Origin: Micrococcales bacterium
GTDB taxonomy: Bacteria; Actinomycetota; Actinomycetes; S36-B12; UBA10799
Direction: 5' to 3'
DNA: 64,000 nucleotides
Assembly: GCA_016719135.1 (NCBI GenBank)
Contig: JADKAV010000005.1
Span: 1-64,000, forward strand
Below, piece by piece: positions 19,301 through 28,466 of this stretch; within the stretch, counting starts at the first letter, position 1, and the number at the start of each line of letters is the position of its first letter. A program made the position numbers and the translations under genes. Under the pieces are notes generated by a model. The model searched no databases and was not told where the DNA came from. It worked only from the letters and a program-made list of their open reading frames with translations.

Positions 19301-20656
19301 ATGTCGATCGACAGAAGCCGGCTCGCATCGCTGCTGGATGCGCAACGCACGCTGCACCGGCAGCGAACGACGCGTTCGCGGCAGGCTTTCGAGGCAGCAG
19401 ACCACCTGTTCGGGCGGGTCCCCATGACCTGGATGAACAAGTGGTCCGGCGGATATCCGTTGTACCTCTCAGGCGCTCACGGGAACCGGATCACCGACCT
19501 CGACGGCCACGAGTACGTCGACTTCGCGCTCGGCGACACGGGGGCGATGGCAGGGCATTCCCCGAGGGCCACGGTCGCCGCGGTGACCGAGCGGATCGCC
19601 GAACTGGGTGGCATCACCACGATGATGCCCACGCAGGACGCGCAGTGGGTGGCCGCGGAGCTGACCCGGCGCTTCGGGCTCTCGCTTTGGTCTTTCAGCC
19701 TGACTGCCACCGATGCGAACCGCTGGGCGCTGCGGATCGCCCGGATGGTCACCGGTCGGCCCAAGGTGATGGCCTTCTCCTACTGCTACCACGGGTCGGT
19801 TGATGAGACTTTCGTCATCACCGGCCCGGATGGGGGCACTGCGCCGAGGGCCGGCAATGTGGGGCCGGCGGTGCCCGTCTCGCAGACCACGCGCGTTGCG
19901 GAGTTCAACGACCTGGCCAGCGTGGAAGCGGGCCTGGCCCATGAAGACGTTGCTGTTGTGATCATGGAGCCGGCCCTGACGAACATCGGCATCGTGCTGC
20001 CCGAGCCGGGCTTTCTTGAGGGAGTGCGCGATTTGTGCACGCGATACGGAACCCTGCTGCTGATCGACGAGACTCACACGATCTCCGCGGGCCCGGGCGG
20101 ATGCACCGAGGCCTGGGGACTGGAACCGGACATCTTCGTCATCGGCAAGAGCATCGGCGGTGGCCTCCCGAGTGGCGCGTACGGGATCACCGAGGCTGTT
20201 GCCGATGCAGTGCGCAACCACCCGGAGGCTGACTTGGTGGATGTCGGGGGAGTGGGCGGGACTCTGGCCGGCAACGCGCTGTCGACTGCTGCGATGCGAG
20301 CGACGCTCGGCGAGGTCCTGACGGACACGAACTTCGAGCACATGATCACCCTTGCCACCCGGTTCCGCGAGGGTGTGGAAGGAGTACTGGAGAAGTACGA
20401 CGTGCCGTGGTCGGTTGAGCAGCTAGGTGCGCGCGCGGAGTACCGGTTCTGTTCTCCGGCGCCGCGCACAGGTAGCGAATCCGCGGCTGCCCACGACGAC
20501 GAGATCGAGGAGTATCTGCACCTCTACCTGAGCAACCGGGGGGTGCTGATCACTCCGTTCCACAACATGGCCCTGATGTGTCCGGCCACCACGGCCGCGG
20601 ATGTGGATCTGCACACCGAGGTATTCGGTGAGGCAGTGGCGGCGCTGGTGGTCTGA
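19301..20656 (+). CDS. Class III aminotransferase, glutamate-1-semialdehyde aminomutase-like
   Basis: A 451-residue PLP enzyme that starts 8 bp after the FAD oxidase, clearly in one operon; GGAGAG precedes the ATG. Visible: GHSPRATVAAV, an SLTATDANRWALRIAR phosphate-binding segment, the cofactor-binding IDETHTISAGPGG, and Lys283 in IGKSIGGGLPSGAYG. The sequence is nearer to HemL-like transaminases than to the neighbouring omega-aminotransferase, but the context (oxidase, polyamine importer) argues against a role in tetrapyrrole synthesis. I infer a transaminase or aminomutase acting on the product of the oxidase. Substrate unknown. Confidence 0.86.
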   Translation: MSIDRSRLASLLDAQRTLHRQRTTRSRQAFEAADHLFGRVPMTWMNKWSGGYPLYLSGAHGNRITDLDGHEYVDFALGDTGAMAGHSPRATVAAVTERIAELGGITTMMPTQDAQWVAAELTRRFGLSLWSFSLTATDANRWALRIARMVTGRPKVMAFSYCYHGSVDETFVITGPDGGTAPRAGNVGPAVPVSQTTRVAEFNDLASVEAGLAHEDVAVVIMEPALTNIGIVLPEPGFLEGVRDLCTRYGTLLLIDETHTISAGPGGCTEAWGLEPDIFVIGKSIGGGLPSGAYGITEAVADAVRNHPEADLVDVGGVGGTLAGNALSTAAMRATLGEVLTDTNFEHMITLATRFREGVEGVLEKYDVPWSVEQLGARAEYRFCSPAPRTGSESAAAHDDEIEEYLHLYLSNRGVLITPFHNMALMCPATTAADVDLHTEVFGEAVAALVV

Positions 20657-20673
20657 TGAGACTGGCTTTTCTC

Positions 20674-20725
20674 GGTGCTTCGGACTAGGGGGGAGTCGTC
20701 TGGTCGGTGAGGTGTTTGCTGGCCG
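20674..20725 (+). repeat. About 50-bp direct repeat, copy 1 (second copy at 45918)
   Basis: Begins GGTGCTTCGGACTAGG and matches 45918-45969 with only about two differences. In both places it lies a short distance upstream of the 58-bp palindrome and the transposase-like relic, so it is probably part of the same mobile-element remnant. The whole gap 20657-21398 holds only these repeats; I see no intact gene in it. Confidence 0.65.
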
Positions 20726-20845
20726 GGGGTGTGTGGGACACACCGGGCCGGGCGGTGGTTGACCACGCAGGTCGGCACATATCGGCGGGCGGTGTCGGTG
20801 GTGGCCGCGGAAACGACTGCTGACCAGCGGTTCGGTCCAGCCTCG

Positions 20846-20903
20846 CCATCACATGGGGGCCACCGGTCGCACCCTCGGCTCCGCTGCGGCCCCCATCTGA
20901 TGG
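20846..20903. repeat. 58-bp imperfect palindrome, copy A
   Basis: Starts CCATCACATGGGGGCC and ends GGCCCCCATCTGATGG; the two ends are inverted repeats of each other. It is the most diverged of three 58-bp copies (others at 20941-20998 and 45976-46033). Could be a transposon end, a MITE-like element or a strong RNA hairpin. Confidence 0.65.
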
Positions 20904-20940
20904 AAGAAAAGGGACATAAGCCCCACAGTGCACGCCGTGG

Positions 20941-20998
20941 CCATCACATCGGGGCCGCCGAGGGCCTCACCGCCTCCGCCGCGGCCCTCATTTGATGG
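20941..20998. repeat. 58-bp imperfect palindrome, copy B
   Basis: Starts CCATCACATCGGGGCCGC and ends GCGGCCCTCATTTGATGG, the arms pairing over about 23 bp with few mismatches. Nearly identical to copy C at 45976-46033; both are followed 8 bp later by a transposase-like relic, whereas copy A is not. Confidence 0.7.
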
Positions 20999-21006
20999 CG
21001 GTGGGC

Positions 21007-21239
21007 GGTAGATGCTCTGGTGGCAGGGGCGTCTGCGAGCCAATGGCCACGTTGGGCTGTGACTGGCATGCCGTCAACGACACGATCCTGGCCCACGGTC
21101 AGCTGCTGGTCGACGATCCCGAACGGATCGGCCCGATCCAGGCGACCGGGAAGGACCAGACGCTGTTCAACCGACTCGGGCAGTACCGCACCCAGCAGTG
21201 GGCGACCACGTTCGACTCCCCCCTGAAATCCGAAGGCCC
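21007..21239 (+). pseudogene. Transposase relic (ISL3-like), copy 1
   Basis: Translation reads GCDWHAVNDTILAHGQLL, then VDDPERIGPIQATGKDQTLFN and RLGQYRTQQWATTFDSP, which resembles from memory the region before and at the first catalytic Asp of ISL3-type transposases (usually DETLF; here DQTLF). The remainder of the enzyme, including later catalytic residues, is missing, and the coding likeness ends abruptly after DSPLK. A second 232-bp copy at 46042-46273 breaks off at the same place. The family call is tentative; the relic status is firm. Confidence 0.5.
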
Positions 21240-21398
21240 TTTTCTCACCAGTCCACTGCGATGGGGGAGCCAGTGGACCGCAGGGGACGGTCAGGACCCG
21301 AGCACGGAGATTCCCCTCGTCATACTTCTTGTGCCGCACCGCGGCGTGTCCCGGTCAGCTGGGGATCGAGCGACAGGCGTGAGTGTGTGGGCCTCGGA

Positions 21399-22547
21399 CT
21401 AGCTCTGGATGACCCGACCGAAGGCCGCGGTGTACTCCCGTTCCTCATCAGCGGTGAAGTCGCGGAACACCTGCGCCTGTGCCAGTAACTCAGGCGTCGG
21501 GAAGATCCACTCGCTCTGCGCGAGTTCCGGGTCGGTCTTGGCAAGTTCCTCGCGGGCACCCTTCACCGGGCACACGTAGTTGACCCAAGCCGCCACTTCG
21601 GCTGCCACGGCGGGGTCGTAGTAGTAGTTGATGATCGCCTCAGCGCCGGACTTGTTGGTGGCGGTGTAGGGGATGATGAAGTTGTCCGACCACAGCGTGC
21701 CACCGCTTTCCGGCAGTGCGAAGTCCCACTTGTCACCCTGTTCGGCGTTGATCTGGAAGATGTCGCCGGACCATGCGATGGCGGCCCAGGCCTGCTCGTT
21801 GATCAGGTCTTCCTTGTAGGAGTTGCCCTTGATCTGTTTGATCTGCCCGTTCTGAACCTGTTCCTCGATGACGTCGAGTGCGTTCATGAACTGGTCGGCG
21901 GTGAAGTCGCCGGTGACGTCGACGCCCTGATCGAGCATCACCAGACCGACTGTGTCCTGCACCTCCGAGAGCACCACGACCTTCCCCTTGAGTGCCGGGT
22001 CCCAGAGGTCAGCCATGGTGCGCAGTCCGTTGGGCACCCGCTCCTTGTTCCACGCAAGGCCGCCGAACCCGGACTGGTAGGTCAGCGAATACACGCGACC
22101 GGGGTCGAACGGCACATCCTCCAGTTCGGGCAGTAGGTTCACCGAGTTGGGGATGTTCGCCTTGTCCAGCGGCGCCGCCCATCCCTTCTTGATCCAGGGG
22201 GCGATCAGCGAGTCCGAGGGGGTCACAAGGTCGTAGCCGATGTCCATCCCGCGGGCCAGTTGTGGTGCCACCTTGCCGTTGAACGACACGTTGTCGTCGA
22301 TGTCCTCGCGGTACTCGACGGTGTAGCCGGTCTGCTCCTCGAACCTCTCGAGGGTGGGGTAGGCCTGCCGCTTGCGGTTGTAGTCCAAATACAGCGTCCA
22401 GTTCGCCCACACGACGCTCTTGTCGTTGGGGTCCTGGCTCACCGAAACCGATGGCGCGGGACCCGCTGAGCGTGTGCCGCAGCCCGCGAGCCCGGCCGTT
22501 GCGGCCAGGGCCGCCATGAACTGACGCCTGCTCAAATCTCGGCTCAT
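21399..22547 (-). CDS. potD: Polyamine ABC transporter substrate-binding lipoprotein (PotD-like, 1)
   Basis: A 382-residue extracellular binding protein. The N-terminus has a twin-arginine motif (SRRQFM) and a lipobox (LAGCG), so it is probably exported folded and lipid-anchored. The body matches PotD/PotF proteins: VVWANWTLYLD, TGYTVEYREDIDDN, YDLVTPSDSL and WSGDIFQINAEQGDKW, the last contributing to polyamine binding. It lacks its own permease next door and is split from the mmsA-potABC convoy by a 21-bp hairpin. A close paralogue of the same core length lies at 28467-29662 beside potABC. Either may supply the same importer with a different affinity or ligand (putrescine, spermidine). Confidence 0.92.
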   Translation of the reverse strand: MSRDLSRRQFMAALAATAGLAGCGTRSAGPAPSVSVSQDPNDKSVVWANWTLYLDYNRKRQAYPTLERFEEQTGYTVEYREDIDDNVSFNGKVAPQLARGMDIGYDLVTPSDSLIAPWIKKGWAAPLDKANIPNSVNLLPELEDVPFDPGRVYSLTYQSGFGGLAWNKERVPNGLRTMADLWDPALKGKVVVLSEVQDTVGLVMLDQGVDVTGDFTADQFMNALDVIEEQVQNGQIKQIKGNSYKEDLINEQAWAAIAWSGDIFQINAEQGDKWDFALPESGGTLWSDNFIIPYTATNKSGAEAIINYYYDPAVAAEVAAWVNYVCPVKGAREELAKTDPELAQSEWIFPTPELLAQAQVFRDFTADEEREYTAAFGRVIQS

Positions 22548-22571
22548 GGATTCAGCCTCGCATACGGTCGG

Positions 22572-22618
22572 AAGGTTGAATGGATTCGACCACTATTTGG
22601 TCGAATCCATTCAACCTT
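22572..22618. terminator. Perfect 21-bp-stem hairpin between mmsA and potD
   Basis: Arms at 22572-22592 and 22598-22618 are exact reverse complements with a 5-nt loop. It begins 4 bp after the mmsA stop and ends 25 bp before the potD ATG on the minus strand. A terminator or attenuator for mmsA is likeliest, though the T-run is poor (TTCCG), so an operator or a transcript-stabilising structure is possible. Confidence 0.65.
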
Positions 22619-22621
22619 TGC

Positions 22622-24115
22622 TCACGCGTTGGTCGGGAAGCCCAGGTTGATGCCGCCGTGCGCCGGGTCCGGCCAGCGCGACGTCACGACCTTGCCGCGG
22701 GTGAAGAAGTGGAAACCCTCGACCCCGTGCGCATGGGTGTCGCCGAACAGCGAGGCCTTCCAGCCGCCGAACGAGTAGTACGCCATCGGCACCGGGATCG
22801 GCACGTTGATGCCGATCATGCCGACCTGCACCTCGGACTGGAACTTGCGGGCCGCGCCACCGTCGCAGGTGAAGATCGCCGTGCCGTTGCCGTACGGATG
22901 CGAGTTGATGAGTTCCATCGCCTCCTCGTAGGACTCGACGCGCACCACCGACAGCACCGGTCCGAAGATCTCATCGGTGTAAATGCTCATGTCTGGGGTG
23001 ACATTGTCGAACAGCGTGGGTCCGAGCCAGAAGCCACCTGGCTCACCGTCGGGCTGGACCTCACGGCCGTCCACCACGAGCGTCGCGCCCTCGGAGACGC
23101 CAGCCTCTACATAGCCGGCGACCTTGTCCCGGTGGACGGCGGTCACCAGCGGTCCCATGTCGCAGCCCCGGCGGCCGTCGCCGATCCGCAATCCCGCCAT
23201 GCGGGTTTCGATCGCCTTGATGAGGTCGTCAGCGACCGGCTCCACAGCCACGATCACCGAGATCGCCATGCAGCGCTCCCCGGCCGAACCGAAGCCTGCG
23301 TTGACTGCCGAGTCCGCGGTGAGTTCGAGGTCGGCGTCAGGTAGCACGAGCATGTGGTTCTTGGCACCACCGAGAGCCTGCACCCGCTTGCCGTGCGCGG
23401 TCCCCGTCTCGTACACGTACTGCGCGATCGGGGTCGAACCGACGAACGAGATCGACGCAACGTCTGGGTGCGTGAGCAGCGTGTCCACCGCAACCTTGTC
23501 CCCGTGCACGACGTTGAACACTCCGTCGGGCAGTCCTGCCTGCTTCCAGAGGTCAGCCAGGAACATGGCCGCTGAGGGGTCCTTCTCGGAGGGTTTGAGA
23601 ATCACCGTGTTACCCGCGGCGATCGCGATGGGGAAGAACCACATCGGCACCATCGCGGGGAAGTTGAACGGGCTGATGATGCCGACCACGCCCAGCGGCT
23701 GACGCAGACTGTAGACGTCCACGCCGGTGGTGACCTGCTCGGAGTAGGCGCCTTTGAGCAAGTGGGCGTTGCCGCATGCGAACTCGACGACCTCCTGCCC
23801 GCGGCTGACCTCGCCGAGGGCGTCCGATACGACCTTGCCGTGCTCACTGGTGATGATCTCGGCAAGTTCCTGCTTGTTGGCGTTGAGCAACTCGCGGAAC
23901 GTGAACAGGACCTCCATGCGCTTGGCCAGCGTCGAGCGGCCCCACGTCTCAAACGCGGCGCGCGCCGACGCGACCGCCGCGTTGACGTCGTCGACGGACG
24001 CGAAGTCGACGGTCTTGGTGATCTGCCCGGTGGCCGGGTCGTAGACGTCCCCGTGGCGCTGCGCGGGTCCGTCCCAGGTGCGTCCGTCGATCCAGTGGGT
24101 GATGGACGTTGCCAT
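22622..24115 (-). CDS. mmsA: CoA-acylating methylmalonate/malonate-semialdehyde dehydrogenase
   Basis: MmsA oxidises methylmalonate semialdehyde (or malonate semialdehyde) with NAD+ and CoA to propionyl-CoA (or acetyl-CoA) plus CO2. At 497 residues it is full length. Signatures are SPFNFPAMVPMWFFPIAIA, LKPSEKDP, the catalytic Cys282 in GSAGERCMAISV, and QVGMIGINVPIPVPM plus SFGGWKASLFGD near the end. The usual role is valine or inositol breakdown, but with an omega-aminotransferase and polyamine genes around it, malonate semialdehyde from beta-alanine is an attractive substrate. It is 39 bp downstream of the FAD oxidase gene on the same strand, probably one operon. Confidence 0.95.
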   Translation of the reverse strand: MATSITHWIDGRTWDGPAQRHGDVYDPATGQITKTVDFASVDDVNAAVASARAAFETWGRSTLAKRMEVLFTFRELLNANKQELAEIITSEHGKVVSDALGEVSRGQEVVEFACGNAHLLKGAYSEQVTTGVDVYSLRQPLGVVGIISPFNFPAMVPMWFFPIAIAAGNTVILKPSEKDPSAAMFLADLWKQAGLPDGVFNVVHGDKVAVDTLLTHPDVASISFVGSTPIAQYVYETGTAHGKRVQALGGAKNHMLVLPDADLELTADSAVNAGFGSAGERCMAISVIVAVEPVADDLIKAIETRMAGLRIGDGRRGCDMGPLVTAVHRDKVAGYVEAGVSEGATLVVDGREVQPDGEPGGFWLGPTLFDNVTPDMSIYTDEIFGPVLSVVRVESYEEAMELINSHPYGNGTAIFTCDGGAARKFQSEVQVGMIGINVPIPVPMAYYSFGGWKASLFGDTHAHGVEGFHFFTRGKVVTSRWPDPAHGGINLGFPTNA

Positions 24116-24154
24116 TGCTATCTCTCCTGTGTAAGCCGGTGATGACCGGTCGTG

Positions 24155-25568
24155 CTAACTGTCGAAACCCAATCCGAGGCGGTCCAGTGTCTTCAACCAC
24201 ACGTCGCGCCGGCCCTGCTGCTCGTCGGCCTTGGCCAGGGAACGCCGGGTCATGTCGATGACCAATTGTCGCGCAGGCTCCGGCGGGAACGGCAGGGGCT
24301 TGCTGCGCACCATCTTCAAGGCGGTGCGTTCGGTGCGTTCGTGGAAGAGTTTGTCCAACACCACGTCCGCGCCGAACCGTGAGGCTCCCACTCCGAGCCC
24401 GGTGAATCCGACCACGTAGGCCACGCGCCCTTTGTACGCCGAGCCCCAGAAGGCACTGAACCGCGAGCAGGTGTCGATGGCTCCGGCCCAGGCGAAATCG
24501 ATGGGCAGGTCGGCGACTGCGGGGAACGTGTCGTGCAGGTGCTGGACCAAGCGGGCGGTGAGTTCGTCGTCACGCTCGAGGTGCGATCCCGGGCGTTCAC
24601 CGGCCTCGTACACCGCGTCGTAGCCGCCGAACAGGATCCGGTTGTCCTGCGTGAGCCGGTAGTAGTGAAACTGGTTGCCGGAGTCCCCGATGCCTTGGCG
24701 GCCCGACCATCCGATCCTCGCCAGCGTCTGCGCGGGAAGCGGGGCGGTCATGACCACGTGGTCGAAGACGGGCACAACGAAGGCCGTCAGTCGTTTCAGC
24801 AGCGGTGCGTGGGCCGCGGTGGTCAGCGCCACCATGCTCGCCTCGACCCTGCCACCGAACGTCCGCAGGGACATGCCCACCTCGGTGGAGGTCAGCGCCT
24901 CCACGCCGCTGTGTTCGTGGATACGCACGCCGAGCTCCTCGGCGACCCGGGCCAGCCCCCAACTGAGACGGGCGGGATCGACGATACCGACGTCCGGGTC
25001 GTGGATGGCGCCAGGTAGGTGGGGAGTGGACCTCGGCCTGCGTCGGTCGGCGGTCCCACCACTCCAGCTCGACGCCGTATGGCCGGGCCCGCTGGACATG
25101 GTCGGTGGCGTGTTCGATCTGGTAGGTCTCGGTGACCACGCCGAGTTCGCCCGCGCGCCGGTAGTCGCAGTCGATCCCGAACTCCTCGATCGTCTGCTCG
25201 ATGCCGCGCAGGTTCTCCAGGCCCATGCGGTGGAGCTGTCCGAACTCGTCGGGCCAGCGTTCGATGCCGTTGAGATGCCCGTGGGTGATCGAGGCGGCCA
25301 CAAAGCCCCCGTTGCGTCCGGAGGCGCTGCCCGCGATCCGGCCCCCCTCGAGCAGGATCACATCGAGGTCGGGGCGGCGCTGTTTGGCCCGCACAGCCGT
25401 CCACAGTCCCGACAAGCCAGCACCCACAATCACCAGATCGGCGCGGGCGACACCCTCCAAAGAGGGCCGCGGGTCCGGCCTATCGGCATGTGCCAACCAG
25501 AACGGCTCGTGGCGAGTGTGCGACAGAGCGGCTCGTGCCCGATCGCCCGCAGTATGGGCGAACGGCAT
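24155..25568 (-). CDS. FAD-dependent oxidoreductase (PuuB-like), frameshifted
   Basis: A second flavoprotein oxidase of the DAO/PuuB type. The N-terminal half (from ATG 25568) contains LVIVGAGLSGLWTAV and SASGRNGGFVAASITHGHLN; the C-terminal half (GIVDPARLSWGLARVAEELG to RLGLGFDS) is in another frame. The break lies at about 25010-25030, where two close one-base losses would restore PTYLGAIHDPDVG. Each half keeps good coding quality, so this may be sequencing error. The ATG overlaps the potC stop (ATGA), which suggests translational coupling to the importer. Restored length is about 471 residues. Confidence 0.82.
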
Positions 25569-26395
25569 CAGGCTGCCTTGCGTCGGCGGCTCGACAGTTG
25601 CGCGAGCAGAACAATCGCCAACGCGATGAAGAACATTGCCGAGGCGATGACGTTGGCCTGCGCCGGGATTCCGCGGGTCGCCGACACGTACACGAACTTC
25701 GGGAAGGTGGTGAACTGCCCGGAGTTGAAGTTCGTGATGATGAAGTCGTCGAAACTCAGCGAGAAGGCCAACAAGCCTGCTGCGGCGATACCCGGTGCCA
25801 CCAGCGGCAACGTGATGCGCCGGAAGGCTTCGCGCTCACTGGCGTACAGATCCATCGCAGCCTGCTCCAAACGCGGGTCCAGGCTCGCCAGACGGGCCTT
25901 GACCGTCACCACCACGAAGCTGATGCAGAACATGATGTGGGCGATCACCACCGTGCTGAATCCCAGCGGCACGAACAGGTTCAAGAACAGTGCCAGCAGC
26001 GACGAGCCGAGGACCACCTCGGGAGTGGCCATCGGAAGGAAGATCAGCAGGTTGGTCGTCGAACGGCCGCGGAACCGGTAGCGCACCAACGAGAACGCGA
26101 TCAGTGTCCCCAGGAAGGTCGAGACCAACGTCACGATCAATGCGACCGTGATCGAGTTCACCACCGATGGGCAGACCTGCGGCGCGCCACAGGGGTTGAG
26201 CCAGTTGTCCAGCGTGAAACTGTTCCACACCAGGTTCGTGCGGCCCGCGTTGTTGAACGAGAACGCGAACGTGTACGCGACCGGCAGCAGCAGGTAGATG
26301 AATGCGATCACGGCGTAGAAGCGCAGGGCGTTGTCGCCGAGCCATGATCGGATGCGGAAGCCGAGCGGCGGTTTGGTTGCGGTGGCCGAACTCAT
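25568..26395 (-). CDS. potC: Polyamine ABC transporter permease (PotC-type)
   Basis: One of two inner-membrane subunits of a putrescine/spermidine importer, 275 residues with six predicted helices. The permease EAA-like loop is visible around LEQAAMDLYASEREAFRRITLPLVAPG, and the N-terminal helix is preceded by a short basic cytoplasmic stretch. Start chosen at the ATG at 26395, because ORF codons further upstream lie inside potB. The 4-bp ATGA overlaps with potB upstream and the oxidase downstream point to tight co-translation. Confidence 0.93.
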   Translation of the reverse strand: MSSATATKPPLGFRIRSWLGDNALRFYAVIAFIYLLLPVAYTFAFSFNNAGRTNLVWNSFTLDNWLNPCGAPQVCPSVVNSITVALIVTLVSTFLGTLIAFSLVRYRFRGRSTTNLLIFLPMATPEVVLGSSLLALFLNLFVPLGFSTVVIAHIMFCISFVVVTVKARLASLDPRLEQAAMDLYASEREAFRRITLPLVAPGIAAAGLLAFSLSFDDFIITNFNSGQFTTFPKFVYVSATRGIPAQANVIASAMFFIALAIVLLAQLSSRRRKAA

Positions 26396-27309
26396 ACCAG
26401 GTCCTCCGTTCCCACCCGGCGCACGTACACCAGCACCATGGCCAGAATGCATGCCATGAGGATGAACGACAGCACAGCGGCGGTCGGGTAGTCGTTGACG
26501 CTCAAGAATGTGTACTCGATGCGGTTACCGATCATGGTGTTCGACGGTCTGCCCAACAGTGCGGCGTTGACGTAGTCGCCGGCCGCGGGAATGAACGTCA
26601 ATAGTGTCCCGGCGACGACCCCGGGCATCGACAGCGGGAACGTCACTTTGCGGAAACCGGTGAACGGATGTGCGTACAGATCTACGGATGCTTCGATCAG
26701 GCGTGGATCGACCCGCTCAAGACTGGCGTAGATCGGCAGGGTCATGAACGGCAGGAAGTTGTACGTCAGACCCATGATGACTGCGAACGCTGAGGGGTAC
26801 AGCCCACCGGTCTCACTGACCAAACCGATGGATCGCAATATGCCTACCACGAAACCCTCGTCGGCCAGAATCTGCCGCCAGGCGATCGTGCGCAGGATGA
26901 AGGACACGAAGAACGGCGCGATCACCATGACCAGCAGAAGGTTGCGGTTCTTGCCGGACTTGAACGCGATCGCGTAGGCCAGGGGATAACCGATGGCCAG
27001 GGCCAGCAGGGTTGCTATGCCGGAGTAGACGAAGGACCGGATCAGCGGAACGTAGTAGGTGTCGTCTGTGAGGGTGTTGACGTAGTTCGCGAAATTGAAG
27101 GTCTGTTCAAACTCGCCGACCTGACCGCCCGGCACCGGGGTCTGCAGGCTGGTCAGGAACAACGACGCGATCGGGACGACGAAGAAGATGGCCAACCAGA
27201 GCATGCCCGGGGCCATGAGCATGTCCGGGACGAACCGTCCCGCCTTCTTCGGCGGTTCCTGTCCGGACGCATCCTTCATCGTGTCGCCGATGGCGGCTGC
27301 GACCGACAT
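26392..27309 (-). CDS. potB: Polyamine ABC transporter permease (PotB-type)
   Basis: The partner permease, 305 residues, with six hydrophobic segments and the EAA loop LIEASVDLYAHPFTGFRKVTFPL. An N-terminal tail of about 25 charged residues precedes helix 1 (MLWLAIFFVVPIASLFL). With potC it should form the heterodimeric channel energised by PotA. The start ATG overlaps the potA stop by 4 bp. The frame is intact, unlike both upstream genes. Confidence 0.94.
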   Translation of the reverse strand: MSVAAAIGDTMKDASGQEPPKKAGRFVPDMLMAPGMLWLAIFFVVPIASLFLTSLQTPVPGGQVGEFEQTFNFANYVNTLTDDTYYVPLIRSFVYSGIATLLALAIGYPLAYAIAFKSGKNRNLLLVMVIAPFFVSFILRTIAWRQILADEGFVVGILRSIGLVSETGGLYPSAFAVIMGLTYNFLPFMTLPIYASLERVDPRLIEASVDLYAHPFTGFRKVTFPLSMPGVVAGTLLTFIPAAGDYVNAALLGRPSNTMIGNRIEYTFLSVNDYPTAAVLSFILMACILAMVLVYVRRVGTEDLV

Positions 27310-28465
27310 CAGCTGGCCTGATCCATACCGGCGTGGATGTCCTCGCCACCGCTGAGAACGAAGCCGTGGTGGGGCAGCCAGGACAGTCGAACCTCGGTGC
27401 CCGGGGGGAGGACATTGTGCACGTCCAGGTTCTGCGAGAACACATTGATCATGTCCCCGCCCCTGGTGCGGACCTCGTACTGGGTGCTCACGCCCAGGAA
27501 ACTCATGCTCAGCACGTGGCCGTCCACGAAGTTGCCGTGCGTGGGAGCTTCTCCGGCGTCGGCGAATCGGGTGATTGCGATCTTCTCGGGCCGAACACCG
27601 ACCAGCACCCTGGTGCCGGCGGTGGTGCTCACGCCCTGGCGACGCGGCTCATGGGCATCAGGAACCGGCCGTCGAGGTCCTCGAGGATGAGGTCCTCGCC
27701 AGCCACCTCGACGACCTTGGCCGGGAACAGGTTCGACTGGCCGAGGAAGTTGGCCACGAACGCCGTACTTCGGGGACTCGTACAACTCGGTGGGCGGGCC
27801 CATCTGCTCGATGATCCCGTTGTTCATGACCGCGACGGTGTCGGCCATGGTCATGGCCTCCTCCTGGTCGTGGGTGACGTGGATGAACGTCAGGCCGACT
27901 TCGGTCTGGATGCGCTTGAGCTCCAGCTGCATCTGGCGGCGCAACTTGAGGTCGAGGGCGCCCAGCGGCTCATCGAGCAGCAGCACTGCCGGACGGTTGA
28001 CGATGGCGCGGGCCAGCGCGACCCGCTGCTGCTGGCCACCGGACAACTGGGTCGGCTTGCGCTTGGCCACCGACGACAACTGGATGAGCTCCAGGGCGTC
28101 GTCGACCTGCTTCTGGGTGTCCTTCACCCCGCGCCGCTTCAATCCGAATGCCACGTTCTCGTAGATGTCCATGTGCGGGAACAGGGCGTAGTTCTGGAAG
28201 ACGGTGTTCACCGGCCGTGCGTACGGCTTGGTGTAGGTGATGTCGGAATCGCCGATGCGGATGCGGCCCGCGGTCGGTGCCTCCAGGCCCGACACCATGC
28301 GCAGGGTCGTGGTCTTGCCGCAGCCGGAAGGGCCGAGCAGCGCGAAGAACGAGCCTTGCGGGACCTGCAGGGTCAAGTCGTCCACGGCGGTGAAATCGCC
28401 GAAGGCTTTGGTCAGGTTCTCGAGATACAGGTCGCCCTCGGCCTTGGTGATGTCGGTTTTGCCAT
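27309..28465 (-). CDS. potA: Polyamine ABC transporter ATP-binding protein, with three probable indels
   Basis: The ATPase of the importer: Walker A GPSGCGKTTTL, Q-loop VFQNYALFPHM, signature LSGGQQQRVALARAI, Walker B VLLLDEPLGALD, H-loop HVTHD, and a C-terminal TOBE region (RPEKIAI, DGHVLSMSFLG). The expected N-terminus (AKTDITKAEGDLYLENLTK) is in another frame, so one A is probably missing from a run near 28454; the open frame alone starts at 28385. Inside the gene, about 44 codons between roughly 27770 and 27637 are out of frame, from one inserted and one lost base. Correcting all three gives a normal 385-residue PotA. Confidence 0.88.
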
Positions 28466-28466
28466 T

